From NCBI RefSeq assembly GCF_018138085.1, contig NZ_CP073105.1, positions 4,774,001 through 4,838,000 of the forward strand: 64,000 nt of DNA, given 5' to 3'. The position numbers and the translations under genes were made by a program. Of this stretch, positions 1-10,609 are shown one piece after another. A model generated the notes under the pieces. It made no database searches. It saw only the letters and a program-made list of their open reading frames with translations, and was not told the DNA's origin. Each line of letters opens with the position of its first letter. The stretch's first letter is position 1. Source of the DNA: Stutzerimonas stutzeri (lineage in GTDB: Bacteria; Pseudomonadota; Gammaproteobacteria; Pseudomonadales; Pseudomonadaceae).

Positions 1-858
1 CTGGGCAAGTCCAGCATGGACCGCGAATACAGCTACTACGACATTGGCTTCAGCCAGGCCGTCAGCGGCCTGTCGAGCGGCAGTTCGGTGGAGTACAGCG
101 GCATCAAGGTCGGCGATGTCGTCCAGCTGTGGCTGGAGCCGGACGATCCGCGCAAGGTCCGCGCGCGCATCCGGGTCTATGGCGGTACCCCGATCAAGTC
201 CGATACCCAGGCGCGCCTGGCCCTGGCCAACATCACCGGCAGCATGGTCATCCAGCTGCACGGCGGCACCCCGGAAAGCCCGCGTCTCAAGGGCGATCCG
301 GACAACCCGCCGCTGATCGTCGCCGACCCTTCTTCACTCAGCGCGCTGCTGGAGAACGGCGAAGACCTGATGAGCAACATCAACAATCTGTTGCTCAGCG
401 CCAACCAGATCTTTTCCGAAGAGAACACCACTCGCCTGAGCCGTACGCTGGAGCACCTGGAACAGGCCACCAGCGTGCTGTCCGACCAACGCGGCGACCT
501 GGCGCAGACGCTGCAGCAGTTCAACCAGCTGAGCCAGCAGGCCAACACGGTGATGGGTGAGCTGTCGAGCCTGGCGCGCAACGCCAACGGGCTGCTCGAC
601 GAGCAGGGCCGCAGCGTGCTGGACAGCGCGGCACACTCGATGAAAGCGCTGGACCGCACCACCGCGCGCCTGGATACGCTGCTCGAGGACAACCAGGGCG
701 CTCTGAACAACGGCATGCAGGGCTTCAACGAACTGGGCCCGGCGATCAACGAACTGCGTACCACCCTGGGCGCGCTGCGTCGGGTCACCCAGCGTCTGGA
801 AGACAACCCCAGCGGCTTCCTGCTCGGCCGCGACAAACTGCAGGAGTTCAACCCATGA
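1..858 (+). CDS. MCE/MlaD family lipid-transport substrate-binding protein (5'-truncated)
   Basis: The frame is open to the first base of the window, so the N-terminus, where an inner-membrane anchor would be expected, lies outside. The visible 285 codons begin inside an MCE (MlaD) domain: the stretch YSGIKVGDVVQLWLEPDD, then a beta-rich segment ending ALANITGSMVIQL. After about residue 110 comes a long helical, coiled-coil-like tail rich in Gln, Leu and Asn, typical of MCE proteins that form a periplasmic hexamer or tunnel between the membranes. The stop overlaps the start of the next gene (ATGA), an auxiliary lipoprotein usually co-transcribed with MlaE/MlaF-like permease and ATPase genes, which I expect just upstream. 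The family is clear; the exact substrate (phospholipid or other lipid) is inferred. Confidence 0.85.
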   Translation: MGKSSMDREYSYYDIGFSQAVSGLSSGSSVEYSGIKVGDVVQLWLEPDDPRKVRARIRVYGGTPIKSDTQARLALANITGSMVIQLHGGTPESPRLKGDPDNPPLIVADPSSLSALLENGEDLMSNINNLLLSANQIFSEENTTRLSRTLEHLEQATSVLSDQRGDLAQTLQQFNQLSQQANTVMGELSSLARNANGLLDEQGRSVLDSAAHSMKALDRTTARLDTLLEDNQGALNNGMQGFNELGPAINELRTTLGALRRVTQRLEDNPSGFLLGRDKLQEFNP

Positions 859-1478
859 GCCTTCGCCATTCCCTGTCGCGCTTCGCGCTGCTCGGGCTGT
901 TCAGCCTGCTCGCGGCCTGTTCGGTGCTACCCGAAGCCGAGACCTTGCGGATCTTCCTGTTGCCGACCGCCCCGGTCGAGCCTCAGGCCAGCGAGCCGAC
1001 CCGGCAACAGGCGCTGCGCATCAACACGCCGCAAGCCAGCCGCATCCTCGCCAGCCAGCGCATCGCCGTGGTCCCGCAAGGCAACGAGATCAGCGCCTAT
1101 GGTGGCGCACGCTGGAGCGATGCCGCTCCGGTGTTGCTGCGTGACCGCCTCATCGAGGCCTTCCAGCGTGACGGCCGGATGCCGTCGGTGAGCAACGAAG
1201 ACGCCAATCTCTATGCCGACTACAGCCTGCACAGCGATCTGCGCGCCTTCCAGAGCGTCTATGTCGACGGCAAGCCGGTGAAGCCGGTGGTGCTGATCAC
1301 CCTCGACACCCGCCTGGTCGACCGCAACACCCAGCACACGCTGGCCAACCGGCGTTTCGAGGTCCGCCAGCCGGCAAGCGACACAGGCATCGAGCAGGTG
1401 GTGGAGGCGTTCGGCAAGGCCAGTGACCGGCTCAGCCGCGAGGTGGTCGACTGGACGCTGGCCAATACCCAGCAGTAA
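855..1478 (+). CDS. ABC-type transport auxiliary lipoprotein (PqiC/DUF330-like)
   Basis: A 207-residue protein with a lipoprotein signal peptide: a basic start, a hydrophobic core and a lipobox LAAC, giving an acylated Cys near residue 22. The rest (AETLRIFLLPTAP, RILASQRIAVVPQGNEISAYGGARWSDAAPVLLRDRLIEAF) matches the ABC_trans_aux family, which associates with MCE-protein transporters at the outer membrane. The start overlaps the MCE gene stop by 4 bp, so the pair is translationally coupled. It probably anchors the MCE complex to the outer membrane. The role is family-based inference; the lipobox and domain pattern are directly visible. Confidence 0.85.
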   Translation: MSLRHSLSRFALLGLFSLLAACSVLPEAETLRIFLLPTAPVEPQASEPTRQQALRINTPQASRILASQRIAVVPQGNEISAYGGARWSDAAPVLLRDRLIEAFQRDGRMPSVSNEDANLYADYSLHSDLRAFQSVYVDGKPVKPVVLITLDTRLVDRNTQHTLANRRFEVRQPASDTGIEQVVEAFGKASDRLSREVVDWTLANTQQ

Positions 1479-1593
1479 ACCGAGCAAATTCGCTGATCGT
1501 GGTGGTTACTCGCAGCAAAATTGATCCAGGTAGGCATTGGCGTAACCTTTAACGCCTAACATGGTGCCCGGACCATCGCTGCGGGAGCCATTC

Positions 1594-2670
1594 ATGAGTC
1601 AGCCATCCAGCCGAACCCTGTTCAAGGCCCTGGCCGTTCTGGCCACGCTCGTCGTGGTCGGCCTGGTGCTGTGGAATGAACTACGCCCCAGCGGCCTGGG
1701 CGAGGGCTTCGCGGCGGGCAACGGGCGCATCGAAGCCACCGAGATCGACGTGGCCACCAAGAGCCCGGGCCGAGTGCTGGAGATCCTCGTCGACGAAGGC
1801 GATTTCGTTCAGCCCGGCCAGGTCCTGGCGCGCATGGACACCGAGGTATTGCAGGCGCAGCTCAACCAGGCGCGGGCGCAGCTTCGCCAGGGCGAGAATG
1901 CCATCCTCACGGCGCAGGCCCTGGTCGCCCAGCGCGAAAGCGAGAAAGCCGCGGCCGAAGCCGGAGTGGCCCAGCGCCAGGCCGAGCTGACCGCCGCCCG
2001 CAAGCGCTATCAACGCACCGAAACCCTGGTGGCGCGTAACGCCATGCCACGCCAGCAGCTCGACGATCATCTGGCCGCCATGCAAAGCGCCGAGGCTGCG
2101 CTGGCGGCGGCGCGCTCCCAGGTCCTTTCGGCGACGGCGGGTATCGCCGCGGCGCGCTCGCAGGTCATCGAGGCGCAATCGGCGGTCGAGGCGGCACAGG
2201 CCGGCGTCGATCGGCTGCAAGCGGATATCCGTGACAGCGAGCTGAAAAGCGACCGCCTGGCGCGGGTCCAGTATCGGGTGGCGCAACCCGGCGAAGTCCT
2301 CGGTGCGGGCGGCAGGCTGCTCAATCTGGTCGACCTGGCCGACGTCTACATGACCTTTTTCCTGCCCGAGCGCCAGGCCGGCCGCGTGGCCATCGGCGCG
2401 GAGGCGCGCCTGGTGGTCGATGCGGCGCCGCAATACGTGATACCGGCGCGGATCAGCTACGTTGCCAGCGTGGCGCAGTTCACCCCCAAGACGGTGGAGA
2501 CCGAAAGCGAGCGCGAGAAGTTGATGTTCCGGGTCAAGGCGCGGATCGATCCGCAGCTGCTCAAACGCCACATGGAGCAGGTCAAGACCGGCCTGCCGGG
2601 CATGGCCTATCTCAAGCTGGACGCCGATGCGCAGTGGCCGGACCAGTTGCAGATCAACGTCACGCCATGA
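1594..2670 (+). CDS. HlyD-family periplasmic adaptor (membrane fusion protein) of an ABC efflux system
   Basis: I chose the ATG at 1594 over the upstream in-frame ATG at 1561 because GGGAG lies about 8 bases before it and the protein then begins [19 protein letters not shown], a normal signal-anchor start. The 358-residue product has one N-terminal membrane segment (about residues 10-28), a biotinyl-lipoyl half ([27 protein letters not shown]), a long Ala/Gln/Arg-rich coiled-coil hairpin (about 75-200), the second lipoyl half and a beta-barrel segment. This is the architecture of HlyD/EmrA/YhiI adaptors. It overlaps the next gene by 4 bp (ATGA), and the following fused ABC ATPase-permease and second permease form the usual YhiI-RbbA-YhhJ set. 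The exported substrate cannot be read from sequence. Confidence 0.9.
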   Translation: MSQPSSRTLFKALAVLATLVVVGLVLWNELRPSGLGEGFAAGNGRIEATEIDVATKSPGRVLEILVDEGDFVQPGQVLARMDTEVLQAQLNQARAQLRQGENAILTAQALVAQRESEKAAAEAGVAQRQAELTAARKRYQRTETLVARNAMPRQQLDDHLAAMQSAEAALAAARSQVLSATAGIAAARSQVIEAQSAVEAAQAGVDRLQADIRDSELKSDRLARVQYRVAQPGEVLGAGGRLLNLVDLADVYMTFFLPERQAGRVAIGAEARLVVDAAPQYVIPARISYVASVAQFTPKTVETESEREKLMFRVKARIDPQLLKRHMEQVKTGLPGMAYLKLDADAQWPDQLQINVTP

Positions 2671-5417
2671 GCGCGCCGCTCGAACCGGTCGTCGAGGTCG
2701 CCGGGGTCAGCCTGCAATACGGTAAGACCCGTGCGCTGGATGACCTCAGCCTGAGCCTGCCGGCGCAACGCATGGTCGGCCTGATCGGCCCGGACGGCGT
2801 CGGCAAATCCAGCCTGCTGGCCCTGATCGCCGGCGCTCGCAAACTTCAGCAGGGCTCGATACGGGTGCTTGGCGGCGACATCGGCGATCCTGCGCATCGT
2901 CGCACGGTCTGCCCGCGCATCGCCTACATGCCGCAAGGTCTGGGCAAGAATCTCTATCCGACACTCACGGTGTTCGAGAACCTCGAGTTCTTTGGCCGCC
3001 TGTTCGGCCAGGCCGCCGACGAGCGTCGCTGGCGCATCGCCGAGCTGACGCGCAGCACGGGCCTGGCGCCCTTCGTCGACCGTCCGGCCGGCAAGCTGTC
3101 CGGCGGCATGAAGCAGAAGCTCGGCCTATGCTGCGCGCTGATTCACGATCCCGACCTGCTGATCCTCGACGAGCCCACCACGGGCGTCGACCCGCTCTCG
3201 CGAGCCCAGTTCTGGGAGCTGATCGGGCGCATCCGCGCCGACCGCCCGCAGATGAGCGTACTGGTGGCCACCGCCTACATGGACGAAGCGCAGCGCTTCG
3301 ATCACTTGGTGGCCATGGACGCAGGGCAAGTGCTGGCCACCGGTAGCCCGGACGAGTTGCTGGCGCGCACGGCCAGCGACACCCTCGAGCAAGCCTTCAT
3401 CCGCCTGCTGCCGGAGGCCAAGCGCAGCCGTCACCAGGCGCTGCAGATCCCTGCGCGTGAGCACAGCGAGGGCATCGCCATCGAAGCCCACGACCTGACC
3501 ATGCGGTTCGGTGATTTCGTCGCGGTGGACCGGGTCAACTTCCGCATTGAGCGTGGCGAAATCTTCGGCTTCCTCGGCTCCAACGGCTGCGGCAAGAGCA
3601 CCACGATGAAAATGCTCACCGGTCTGTTGCCCGCCAGCGCAGGCGATGCCCTGCTGTTCGGCAAGCCGGTGGACCCGCGCGACATGCGGACCCGCCAGCG
3701 CGTCGGCTACATGTCCCAGGGTTTCTCGCTGTACAGCGAACTGACCGTGCGGCAGAACCTGGATCTGCATGCGCGGCTGTTCCATCTGCCGGTCGCCGAG
3801 CGCCAGCCGCGGGTCCAGGCCATGCTCGAGCGTTTCGACCTGATCAGCGACGCCGACAGCCTGCCGGACGCCCTGCCGCTGGGCGTACGCCAGCGCCTGT
3901 CGCTGGCGGTCGCCGTGCTGCACAAGCCGGAGATCCTGATCCTCGACGAGCCCACCTCGGGCGTCGATCCCATCGCACGCGACGGCTTCTGGGCATTGCT
4001 GGTCCAGCTGTCCCGCGAGGACGGCGTGACCATCTTCATCTCGACTCACTTCATGAACGAGGCGCTGCGCTGCGACCGCATCTCGTTGATGCACGCCGGG
4101 CGGGTACTGGACAGCGACACGCCGCAGGCGCTGATGGCCAAGCGCGGCCTGCCGACGCTGGAAGCCACCTTCATCGCCTATCTGAAAGACGCCGTGGCGC
4201 AAGGCGATGCCGACCCGCCGCAGGCGAGCGCGACCGTCGCCGGTGCCGAGCGGCCTGCGCAACTCGCCAGCAGTACCCGCGCGCTGCAAGCGCGGTTCAG
4301 CCTGCGCCGTCTGCTGAGCTACAGCCGGCGCGAAGCCATGGAGCTGCGCCGCGATCCGATCCGCGCGACCCTGGCCATGCTCGGCAGCGTCATGCTGATG
4401 TTCATCATGGGTTACGGCGTCAGCTTCGATGTCGAAAACCTGACTTATGCCGTGCTCGACCGCGACCAGACCACCACCAGCCAGCATTACCTGCTGAACA
4501 TCGCCGGCTCGCGCTATTTCGTCGAGAAGCCACCCCTGGCCAGCCACGACGAACTCGACCGGCGCCTGCGCAGCGGCGACATCAGCCTGGCCGTGGAAAT
4601 CCCGCCGGGCTTCGGCCGCGACCTCAAACGCGGCGCCATGCCGCAAGTCGCGTTCTGGATCGACGGCGCCATGCCGATGCGCGCCGACACCATCAAGGGC
4701 TATGTGCAGGGCCTGCACCTGAGCTATCTGCAACAGCTGGCACGGGAAAACGGCGTCAGCGGACAGCTCTCGCCGGTCGACGTGGCCATCCGTTATCGCT
4801 ACAACCCCGATGTCCAGAGCCTGCCGGCCATGGTCCCGGCAATGATTCCACTGTTGCTGATGATGATCCCGGCCATGCTCACCGCGCTGGGTGTGGTGCG
4901 TGAGAAAGAGCTGGGCTCGATCACCAATTTCTATGTCACCCCAACCACCCGTCTCGAGTTTCTGCTCGGCAAGCAGCTGCCCTACATTGCGCTGGGCATG
5001 ATCAACTTCGCCACGCTGGTACTGCTGGCGGTGTTGGTCTTCGGCATTCCGATCAAGGGCAGCATCTTCACGCTGTGCCTCGGCGCGCTGCTCTACGTGG
5101 CCTGTGCCACGGGCCTCGGCCTGCTGATGTCGTCGATCCTCAACAGCCAGATCGCCGCCATCTTCGGCACCACCATCGTGACCCTGCTGCCCGCTATCCA
5201 GTTTTCCGGACTGATCCATCCGGTCTCGGCGATGGAGGGCGTCGGCGCCTTTCTCGGCAAGCTCTACCCCACCAGCCATTTCCTCATCATCAGCCGCGGC
5301 GTGTTCTCCAAGGGCCTGGGCCTGATCGAGCTGTATCCCTATTTCATTCCGATGCTGCTGGCCATTCCGCTGCTGACCCTGCTCAGCATCGCCGGCCTGC
5401 GCAAGCAGGAGGCCTGA
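2667..5417 (+). CDS. rbbA: Fused ABC transporter: two ATPase domains plus ABC-2 permease (RbbA/YhiH-like)
   Basis: The start at 2667 overlaps the adaptor stop (ATGA) and removes a spurious 11-residue extension. The 916-residue protein carries two nucleotide-binding domains and a permease on one chain. NBD1 has Walker [10 protein letters not shown] at about residues 41-49 and signature LSGGM. NBD2 has Walker [10 protein letters not shown] at about 305-313, but its signature is degenerate (LPLGVRQ for LSGGQ). From about residue 540 to the end is an ABC-2 membrane domain with about six hydrophobic helices and a large periplasmic loop. This is the RbbA arrangement; E. coli RbbA was described as ribosome-associated, but with adaptor and permease partners an efflux role is more likely. 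Assignment to the family is firm; function and substrate are inferred. Confidence 0.88.
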   Translation: MSAPLEPVVEVAGVSLQYGKTRALDDLSLSLPAQRMVGLIGPDGVGKSSLLALIAGARKLQQGSIRVLGGDIGDPAHRRTVCPRIAYMPQGLGKNLYPTLTVFENLEFFGRLFGQAADERRWRIAELTRSTGLAPFVDRPAGKLSGGMKQKLGLCCALIHDPDLLILDEPTTGVDPLSRAQFWELIGRIRADRPQMSVLVATAYMDEAQRFDHLVAMDAGQVLATGSPDELLARTASDTLEQAFIRLLPEAKRSRHQALQIPAREHSEGIAIEAHDLTMRFGDFVAVDRVNFRIERGEIFGFLGSNGCGKSTTMKMLTGLLPASAGDALLFGKPVDPRDMRTRQRVGYMSQGFSLYSELTVRQNLDLHARLFHLPVAERQPRVQAMLERFDLISDADSLPDALPLGVRQRLSLAVAVLHKPEILILDEPTSGVDPIARDGFWALLVQLSREDGVTIFISTHFMNEALRCDRISLMHAGRVLDSDTPQALMAKRGLPTLEATFIAYLKDAVAQGDADPPQASATVAGAERPAQLASSTRALQARFSLRRLLSYSRREAMELRRDPIRATLAMLGSVMLMFIMGYGVSFDVENLTYAVLDRDQTTTSQHYLLNIAGSRYFVEKPPLASHDELDRRLRSGDISLAVEIPPGFGRDLKRGAMPQVAFWIDGAMPMRADTIKGYVQGLHLSYLQQLARENGVSGQLSPVDVAIRYRYNPDVQSLPAMVPAMIPLLLMMIPAMLTALGVVREKELGSITNFYVTPTTRLEFLLGKQLPYIALGMINFATLVLLAVLVFGIPIKGSIFTLCLGALLYVACATGLGLLMSSILNSQIAAIFGTTIVTLLPAIQFSGLIHPVSAMEGVGAFLGKLYPTSHFLIISRGVFSKGLGLIELYPYFIPMLLAIPLLTLLSIAGLRKQEA

Positions 5418-5418
5418 A

Positions 5419-6546
5419 ATGGAACGCCTGCGCCGTACGCTCGGCAACATCGTCCAGCTCGGCTTCAAGGAGCTGCGCAGCCTCTACCGCGATCCGGCAA
5501 TGCTGGTCCTGATTCTCTATTCGTTCACCCTGGCGATCTACGAAGGCGCCACGGCAATCCCCGAGGCGCCGCATCGTGCAAGCATCGCCGTGGTGGATGA
5601 AGACCGCTCGCCGGCCTCTTTGCGTATCGTCAACGCCTTCCAGCTGCCCTACTTCATCGAGCCCAAGGCCATTAGCTTGCAGCAGATGGACCGCGGCATG
5701 GATGCCGGCCTCTACACCTTCACCCTGAACATTCCGCCAGACTTCCAGGCCGACCTGCTGGCCGGCCGGCAGCCGACCCTGCAACTCAACGTCGATGCCA
5801 CCCAGGTAAGCCAGGCCTTCACCGGTGCCGGGCATATCCAGCAGATCATTGCCAGCGAGAGCGCCGAGTTCATCAGGCGTTACCGCAGCAGCGACGCCTA
5901 TCCGGTCGAGGCGGTGGTGCGCACGGCCTTCAATCCCAACCTGAGCCGTGCCTGGTTCGGCGCGGTGAACGAGGTGATCAACCAGATCACCATGTTGGCG
6001 ATCATTCTCACCGGCGCCGCACTGATCCGCGAACGTGAGCACGGCACCATCGAGCACCTGTTGGTGATGCCGGTGACTCCCTTCGAAATCATGGTCGGCA
6101 AGGTCTGGGCGATGGGATTGGTGGTCCTGGCCGCAGCCGCGTTCGCCCTGCGCTTCGTCGTCGAGGGCTGGCTGGAGATACCGATTCAGGGCTCGCTGCT
6201 GTTGTTCGCGGCGGGCGCCGCGCTGCACCTGTTCGCCGCCACGTCGATGGGCATCTTCTTCGGCACGATGGCGCGCTCCATGCCGCAGTTGGGCTTGCTG
6301 GTGATCCTGACGCTGATTCCGCTGCAGATTCTCTCCGGCGGCGTGACCCCGCACGAGAGCATGCCCGAGGCGGTACAGCACATCATGCTGGTGGCGCCGA
6401 CCACGCATTTCGTCGAACTGGCCCAGGCGATCCTGTTCCGCGGCGCCGGCTTGCCGGTCATCTGGCCGCAGCTGTCGGCCCTGCTGGCAATCGGTGCGGT
6501 GTTCTTCCTCGGCGCGCTGTCCCGCTTGCGGGTGTCCTTGCGCTAG
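5419..6546 (+). CDS. ABC-2 type permease (YhhJ-like)
   Basis: A 375-residue inner-membrane protein starting one base after the RbbA-like gene stop. An N-terminal helix (LVLILYSFTLAIYEGATA) is followed by a periplasmic domain of about 140 residues (RASIAVVDEDRSPAS, YFIEPKAISLQQMDRGMDAGLYTF) and five C-terminal hydrophobic helices with the ABC-2 motif REREHGTIEHLLVMPVTPFEI. It is homologous in layout to the permease half of the preceding gene, so the two probably form the heterodimeric membrane channel of one exporter with the HlyD adaptor. It ends head-to-head with a gene on the other strand: the two stops overlap by 4 bp. Confidence 0.9.
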   Translation: MERLRRTLGNIVQLGFKELRSLYRDPAMLVLILYSFTLAIYEGATAIPEAPHRASIAVVDEDRSPASLRIVNAFQLPYFIEPKAISLQQMDRGMDAGLYTFTLNIPPDFQADLLAGRQPTLQLNVDATQVSQAFTGAGHIQQIIASESAEFIRRYRSSDAYPVEAVVRTAFNPNLSRAWFGAVNEVINQITMLAIILTGAALIREREHGTIEHLLVMPVTPFEIMVGKVWAMGLVVLAAAAFALRFVVEGWLEIPIQGSLLLFAAGAALHLFAATSMGIFFGTMARSMPQLGLLVILTLIPLQILSGGVTPHESMPEAVQHIMLVAPTTHFVELAQAILFRGAGLPVIWPQLSALLAIGAVFFLGALSRLRVSLR

Positions 6547-6878
6547 CTGTCGGCCATGGTTTCGCCGGCCCCATCCGTGCCGCCATCGGCAGGCGCATCG
6601 AGGCCGAACGCGGTCAGCTGCTGGCCGAACGCCGATTGCACCGCCGCGACGCGGGACACCATGCGCCGGCTGGCGATGCGTACGGCCGGATCCTCGCTGG
6701 CCATGAGCTCCAGCGAAAAGCAGGTAATGGCTTCCGAGAGCTGCGTAACGCTCTGTGTGGTAAGGTTCAACAGCTCAGCGAGCTGGCCGTGACGGATAGG
6801 CATTCCATTGCTTCCGGTGGAAAAAGTCGACGCGATAGTACTCAATTGCGTCGGTCGCGCCATGCATCCGTTCGCCAT
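6543..6878 (-). CDS. Small hypothetical protein, phasin-like composition
   Basis: An ORF on the minus strand whose last about 95 residues look protein-like: [45 protein letters not shown], a predicted amphipathic helical stretch. I placed the start at the ATG at 6878 (111 residues). A longer version from 6935 adds a basic, low-complexity N-terminus, and there is no strong ribosome-binding site for either. Gln/Leu/Ser-rich helices recall phasin or other small granule or coil proteins, but no diagnostic motif is present, so no function is assigned. Its stop overlaps the convergent permease stop. Confidence 0.5.
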   Translation of the reverse strand: MANGCMARPTQLSTIASTFSTGSNGMPIRHGQLAELLNLTTQSVTQLSEAITCFSLELMASEDPAVRIASRRMVSRVAAVQSAFGQQLTAFGLDAPADGGTDGAGETMADS

Positions 6879-7132
6879 TCGCTGAATTTTTTTCCGCAGC
6901 GTCGCGAGCCGGCCCCGGCGGACGGCTGAGGTCATGGCGCCATCTGCTGCGCGGCATCGCCCGGGTCCGGGGTGCCGAGGCCGCCCTCTTCGGTCGTCGC
7001 TGCCGCCCGGGTTTTCCCCACGGTGCTGCGCGCGGCAATCCCGGTCTGGGAATTTTTGTATTTTCGACAGGTCTATCCTGCCGACATGCCAAGAGCCTGT
7101 TGCTCTGTAGCGCGCCAAGGAAGCCTTCAATC

Positions 7133-8203
7133 ATGCGCATTCTCGTTACCGGCGGAGCCGGATTCATCGGCTCTGCTCTGATCCGCCACCTCATTCTGGA
7201 CACCGAGCACAGCGTCCTCAACCTGGACAAGCTGACCTACGCCGGCAACCTCGAGTCGCTCGCCGAAGTGGATACCAGCGATCGTTATCGGTTCCTGCAG
7301 GCCGACATCGCCGACCGTGAGCGGGTGAGCGAGGCGCTGCTGGAATTCCAGCCGGACGCCATCATGCATCTGGCCGCCGAATCCCACGTCGACCGCTCCA
7401 TCGACGGCCCGGCCGAATTCATCCAGACCAACATCGTTGGCACCTACCAGCTGCTCGAAGCCGCACGTGCCTACTGGCAGACGCTGCCGGTCGAGCGTCG
7501 CGAGGCGTTCCGCTTCCATCACATCTCAACCGACGAGGTGTATGGCGACCTGCACGGTGTCGACGACCTGTTCACCGAGACCACGCCCTACGCGCCGAGC
7601 TCGCCCTATTCGGCCAGCAAGGCTTCGTCAGACCATCTGGTCCGCGCCTGGCAGCGCACCTACGGCCTGCCGGTACTGATCACCAACTGCTCGAACAACT
7701 ACGGCCCGTATCACTTCCCCGAGAAGCTGATCCCGCTGGTGATCCTCAACGCACTCGATGGCAAGCCGCTGCCGGTGTATGGCAACGGTACCCAGGTCCG
7801 CGACTGGCTGTTCGTCGAGGATCATGCGCGTGCGCTGTTCAAGGTGGTCAGCGAGGGCAAGGTCGGCGAGACCTACAACATCGGCGGGCACAACGAGCAG
7901 AAGAACATCGACGTGGTGCGCGGCATCTGCGCCCTGCTCGAAGAGCTGGCACCGCAGAAGCCGGCCGGCATCGAGCGCTTCGAAGACCTCATCACCTTCG
8001 TCAAGGACCGTCCCGGTCACGACCTGCGCTATGCCATCGACGCCAGCAAGATCGAGCGCGAACTCGGCTGGGTCCCGCAGGAAACCTTCGAAACCGGCCT
8101 GCGCAAGACCGTGCAGTGGTACCTGAACAACCTCGAATGGTGCCGTCGCGTTCAGGACGGCAGCTATCAACGCGAGCGCCTCGGCGCCCTGGAGACCGCA
8201 TGA
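7133..8203 (+). CDS. rmlB: dTDP-glucose 4,6-dehydratase
   Basis: Second step of dTDP-L-rhamnose synthesis: dTDP-glucose to dTDP-4-keto-6-deoxyglucose, NAD-dependent. The 356-residue protein begins [17 protein letters not shown], the Rossmann GxxGxxG of extended SDR enzymes, and has the catalytic Tyr-x3-Lys ([11 protein letters not shown]) and a DEVYGDL segment characteristic of RmlB. The ATG at 7133 is preferred over 7100 because AAGGAAG lies just upstream and the Rossmann fold starts immediately. It overlaps rmlA by 4 bp (ATGA), beginning a four-gene operon. The product feeds rhamnose into LPS core or O-antigen, and in some pseudomonads rhamnolipids. Confidence 0.97.
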   Translation: MRILVTGGAGFIGSALIRHLILDTEHSVLNLDKLTYAGNLESLAEVDTSDRYRFLQADIADRERVSEALLEFQPDAIMHLAAESHVDRSIDGPAEFIQTNIVGTYQLLEAARAYWQTLPVERREAFRFHHISTDEVYGDLHGVDDLFTETTPYAPSSPYSASKASSDHLVRAWQRTYGLPVLITNCSNNYGPYHFPEKLIPLVILNALDGKPLPVYGNGTQVRDWLFVEDHARALFKVVSEGKVGETYNIGGHNEQKNIDVVRGICALLEELAPQKPAGIERFEDLITFVKDRPGHDLRYAIDASKIERELGWVPQETFETGLRKTVQWYLNNLEWCRRVQDGSYQRERLGALETA

Positions 8204-9072
8204 AAGGAATCATCCTCGCCGGAGGCTCCGGCACCCGTCTGCACCCCATCACCCTGGGCGTATCCAAGCAGCTGCTGCCGATCTACGACAAGCCCATGGC
8301 CTACTACCCGATATCGGTACTGATGCTCGCCGGGATCCGCGACATTCTGGTCATTTCCACCCCGCAGGACTTGCCGCAATACCAGAACCTGCTGGGCGAC
8401 GGCAGCCAGTTCGGCGTCAACTTCAGCTACGCCGAGCAGCCCTCGCCGGACGGCCTGGCGCAGGCCTTCCTGATCGGTGAAGAGTTCATCGGCAACGACT
8501 CGGTGTGCCTGATCCTGGGCGACAACATCTTCCACGGTCAGCACTTCACCGAGAAGCTGCAGCGCGCCTCCCGCCAGGAAAAGGGCGCGACCGTATTCGG
8601 TTACTGGGTCAAGGACCCGGAGCGCTTCGGCGTGATCGACTTCGACGAGACCGGCAAGGCCCTGTCCATCGAGGAAAAGCCGGCCAAACCCAAGTCCAGC
8701 TACGCGGTGACCGGCCTGTATTTCTACGACAACGACGTGATCGAGATCGCCAAGTCGATCAAGCCCTCGCCGCGCGGCGAGCTGGAGATCACCGACGTCA
8801 ACATGGCCTACCTCAAGCGCGGCGATCTCAATGTCGAGCGCTTCGGCCGCGGCTTCGCCTGGCTCGACACCGGTACCCACGACAGCCTGCTGGAAGCCTC
8901 GCAGTACGTGCAGACCATCGAGCACCGTCAAGGCCTGAAGGTCGCCTGCCTGGAGGAGATCGCCTACCAGCACAAGTGGATCGACCGCGAACAGCTATTG
9001 CAACGCGCCGATGCCCTGGGCAAGACCGGTTACGGTCAGTACCTGTTTAAGTTGGCCGGTGAAGACGCATGA
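8200..9072 (+). CDS. rmlA: Glucose-1-phosphate thymidylyltransferase
   Basis: First step of dTDP-L-rhamnose synthesis: glucose-1-phosphate plus dTTP to dTDP-glucose. It is 290 residues, the usual length, with the nucleotidyltransferase motif [13 protein letters not shown] near the start, ILGDNIFHG (metal-binding Asp) at about 110, and EEKPAKPKS. The ATG at 8200 overlaps the rmlB stop and the 3' end overlaps rmlC, so all four genes are translationally coupled. The enzyme is normally feedback-inhibited by dTDP-rhamnose. Confidence 0.97.
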   Translation: MKGIILAGGSGTRLHPITLGVSKQLLPIYDKPMAYYPISVLMLAGIRDILVISTPQDLPQYQNLLGDGSQFGVNFSYAEQPSPDGLAQAFLIGEEFIGNDSVCLILGDNIFHGQHFTEKLQRASRQEKGATVFGYWVKDPERFGVIDFDETGKALSIEEKPAKPKSSYAVTGLYFYDNDVIEIAKSIKPSPRGELEITDVNMAYLKRGDLNVERFGRGFAWLDTGTHDSLLEASQYVQTIEHRQGLKVACLEEIAYQHKWIDREQLLQRADALGKTGYGQYLFKLAGEDA

Positions 9073-9614
9073 AGGTCATCGAAACCAGCATTCCCGACGT
9101 CCTGATCATCGAGCCCAAGGTGTTCGGTGACGAGCGTGGCTTCTTCTACGAGAGCTTCAACGCGGCCGCTTTCGAAGCGGCCACCGGGCTCAAGCGCCAA
9201 TTCGTCCAGGACAATCACTCCAAATCCCAGCGCGGCGTGCTGCGTGGGCTGCACTATCAGATCCAGCAACCGCAGGGAAAGCTGGTGCGGGTCGTTGCCG
9301 GTGAGGTGTTCGATGTCGCGGTCGACCTGCGCAAGAGCTCGCCGAGCTTCGGCCGCTGGGTCGGTACTCACCTGAGCGCGCAGAACCAGCGCCAGCTGTG
9401 GATTCCGGAAGGCTTCGCGCACGGCTTCGTGGTGCTCAGCGAGAGCGCCGAGTTCCTCTACAAGACCACCGACTACTACGCGCCGGCCCATGAGCGCTCG
9501 TTGCTCTGGAACGATCCGCAGATCGGCATCGACTGGCCATTCACCGAGCCGCCGCAACTGTCGCAGAAGGATATCGACGGCAAGGTGTTGAGCGAGGCGG
9601 AGTTGTTCGCATGA
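9069..9614 (+). CDS. rmlC: dTDP-4-dehydrorhamnose 3,5-epimerase
   Basis: Third step of the rhamnose pathway: double epimerisation at C3 and C5. It is 181 residues with a cupin fold, including GVLRGLHYQ (catalytic His), [14 protein letters not shown] and [11 protein letters not shown], all standard RmlC signatures. It overlaps rmlA upstream and rmlD downstream by 4 bp each. Confidence 0.97.
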   Translation: MKVIETSIPDVLIIEPKVFGDERGFFYESFNAAAFEAATGLKRQFVQDNHSKSQRGVLRGLHYQIQQPQGKLVRVVAGEVFDVAVDLRKSSPSFGRWVGTHLSAQNQRQLWIPEGFAHGFVVLSESAEFLYKTTDYYAPAHERSLLWNDPQIGIDWPFTEPPQLSQKDIDGKVLSEAELFA

Positions 9615-10522
9615 AAATTCTCATCACCGGCAGCAAGGGGCAACTGTCTCAGGCACTGCAGCGGGCGCTAGCCGGTGAAGGGAAGGTGCTTGCGCTGGGC
9701 CACAAGGCACTCGACCTGGCCGAGCCGGCACAGATCCGCCAGCAGATTCGCTTGCTCAGCCCTGACCTGATCATCAACGCGGCAGCCTACACCGCGGTCG
9801 ATCCGGCACAGGACAATCGCGAACGGGCCTTCGCGGTCAACGCCGTCGGGCCCGGAGTGCTGGCCGAGGAAGCCGCGGCGCTCGACGTACCGCTGATCCA
9901 CTACTCCACCGACTATGTCTTCGACGGGCGCAAACCCGGCCCTTACGAAGAGACCGATCAGCCCGCTCCGCTCAGTGTCTACGGGGCGAGCAAACTGGCC
10001 GGTGAGCAGGCGATTCAGGCGGTGGGCGGCAAGCATCTGATCCTGCGCACCAGCTGGGTCTACTCGCTGCAAGGCAGCAACTTTCTGCTGACCATGCAGC
10101 GGCTGCTGCAGGAGCGAGATTCGCTGTCGGTGGTCGCCGACGAGATCGGCGCGCCGACCTGGGCCGACACCATTGCCACGACCACGGCGGCCATGGTGAG
10201 CAAATGGCGGGCAGGAACCGGCGGCCCGGACGGCCTGTACCATCTGACCGCCATCGGCGAGACCTCCTGGTATGGCTTCGCCTGCAGCATCGCCCAACAT
10301 CTGCAACAGCAAGGCCTGCCTCGGGCCAGGCTCGAACCGATCCTGTCCTGCAACTACCCTACGGCGGCGCAGCGGCCGCTCAACTCGCGCCTGAGCTGCG
10401 CACGCCTGCAACGCGAGTGGGGCATCGAACTGCCCGATTGGGAAACGGCGCTGCATCGTTGCCTGGCGAGTTCATACGGTGCCCAGGCCGATCAGGCCAT
10501 GCCCTCCGTACAGAGCGTCTAA
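9611..10522 (+). CDS. rmlD: dTDP-4-dehydrorhamnose reductase
   Basis: Last step: NAD(P)H-dependent reduction to dTDP-L-rhamnose. The 303-residue SDR protein starts [16 protein letters not shown], an RmlD-type nucleotide-binding loop, and carries YSTDYVFDG and the catalytic YGASKLAGE. It is the last gene of the rml set. An 87-bp gap separates it from dctB, so the two functions are probably separate transcription units. Confidence 0.96.
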   Translation: MKILITGSKGQLSQALQRALAGEGKVLALGHKALDLAEPAQIRQQIRLLSPDLIINAAAYTAVDPAQDNRERAFAVNAVGPGVLAEEAAALDVPLIHYSTDYVFDGRKPGPYEETDQPAPLSVYGASKLAGEQAIQAVGGKHLILRTSWVYSLQGSNFLLTMQRLLQERDSLSVVADEIGAPTWADTIATTTAAMVSKWRAGTGGPDGLYHLTAIGETSWYGFACSIAQHLQQQGLPRARLEPILSCNYPTAAQRPLNSRLSCARLQREWGIELPDWETALHRCLASSYGAQADQAMPSVQSV

Positions 10523-10609
10523 GCCAGGGCCGGCAGCCGCCCCTCTTCATCGCGGCGCCCGCGCCAGGTCGAACGTGCATAATGTCGCCCGAATCACAGG
10601 CGCATCGGC

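Noticed and set aside
3126-5468. 780-codon minus-strand ORF across the RbbA-like gene
   Set aside because: It is a GC-bias shadow, Gln/His/Arg-rich without motifs, and the plus-strand gene is a clear ABC transporter.
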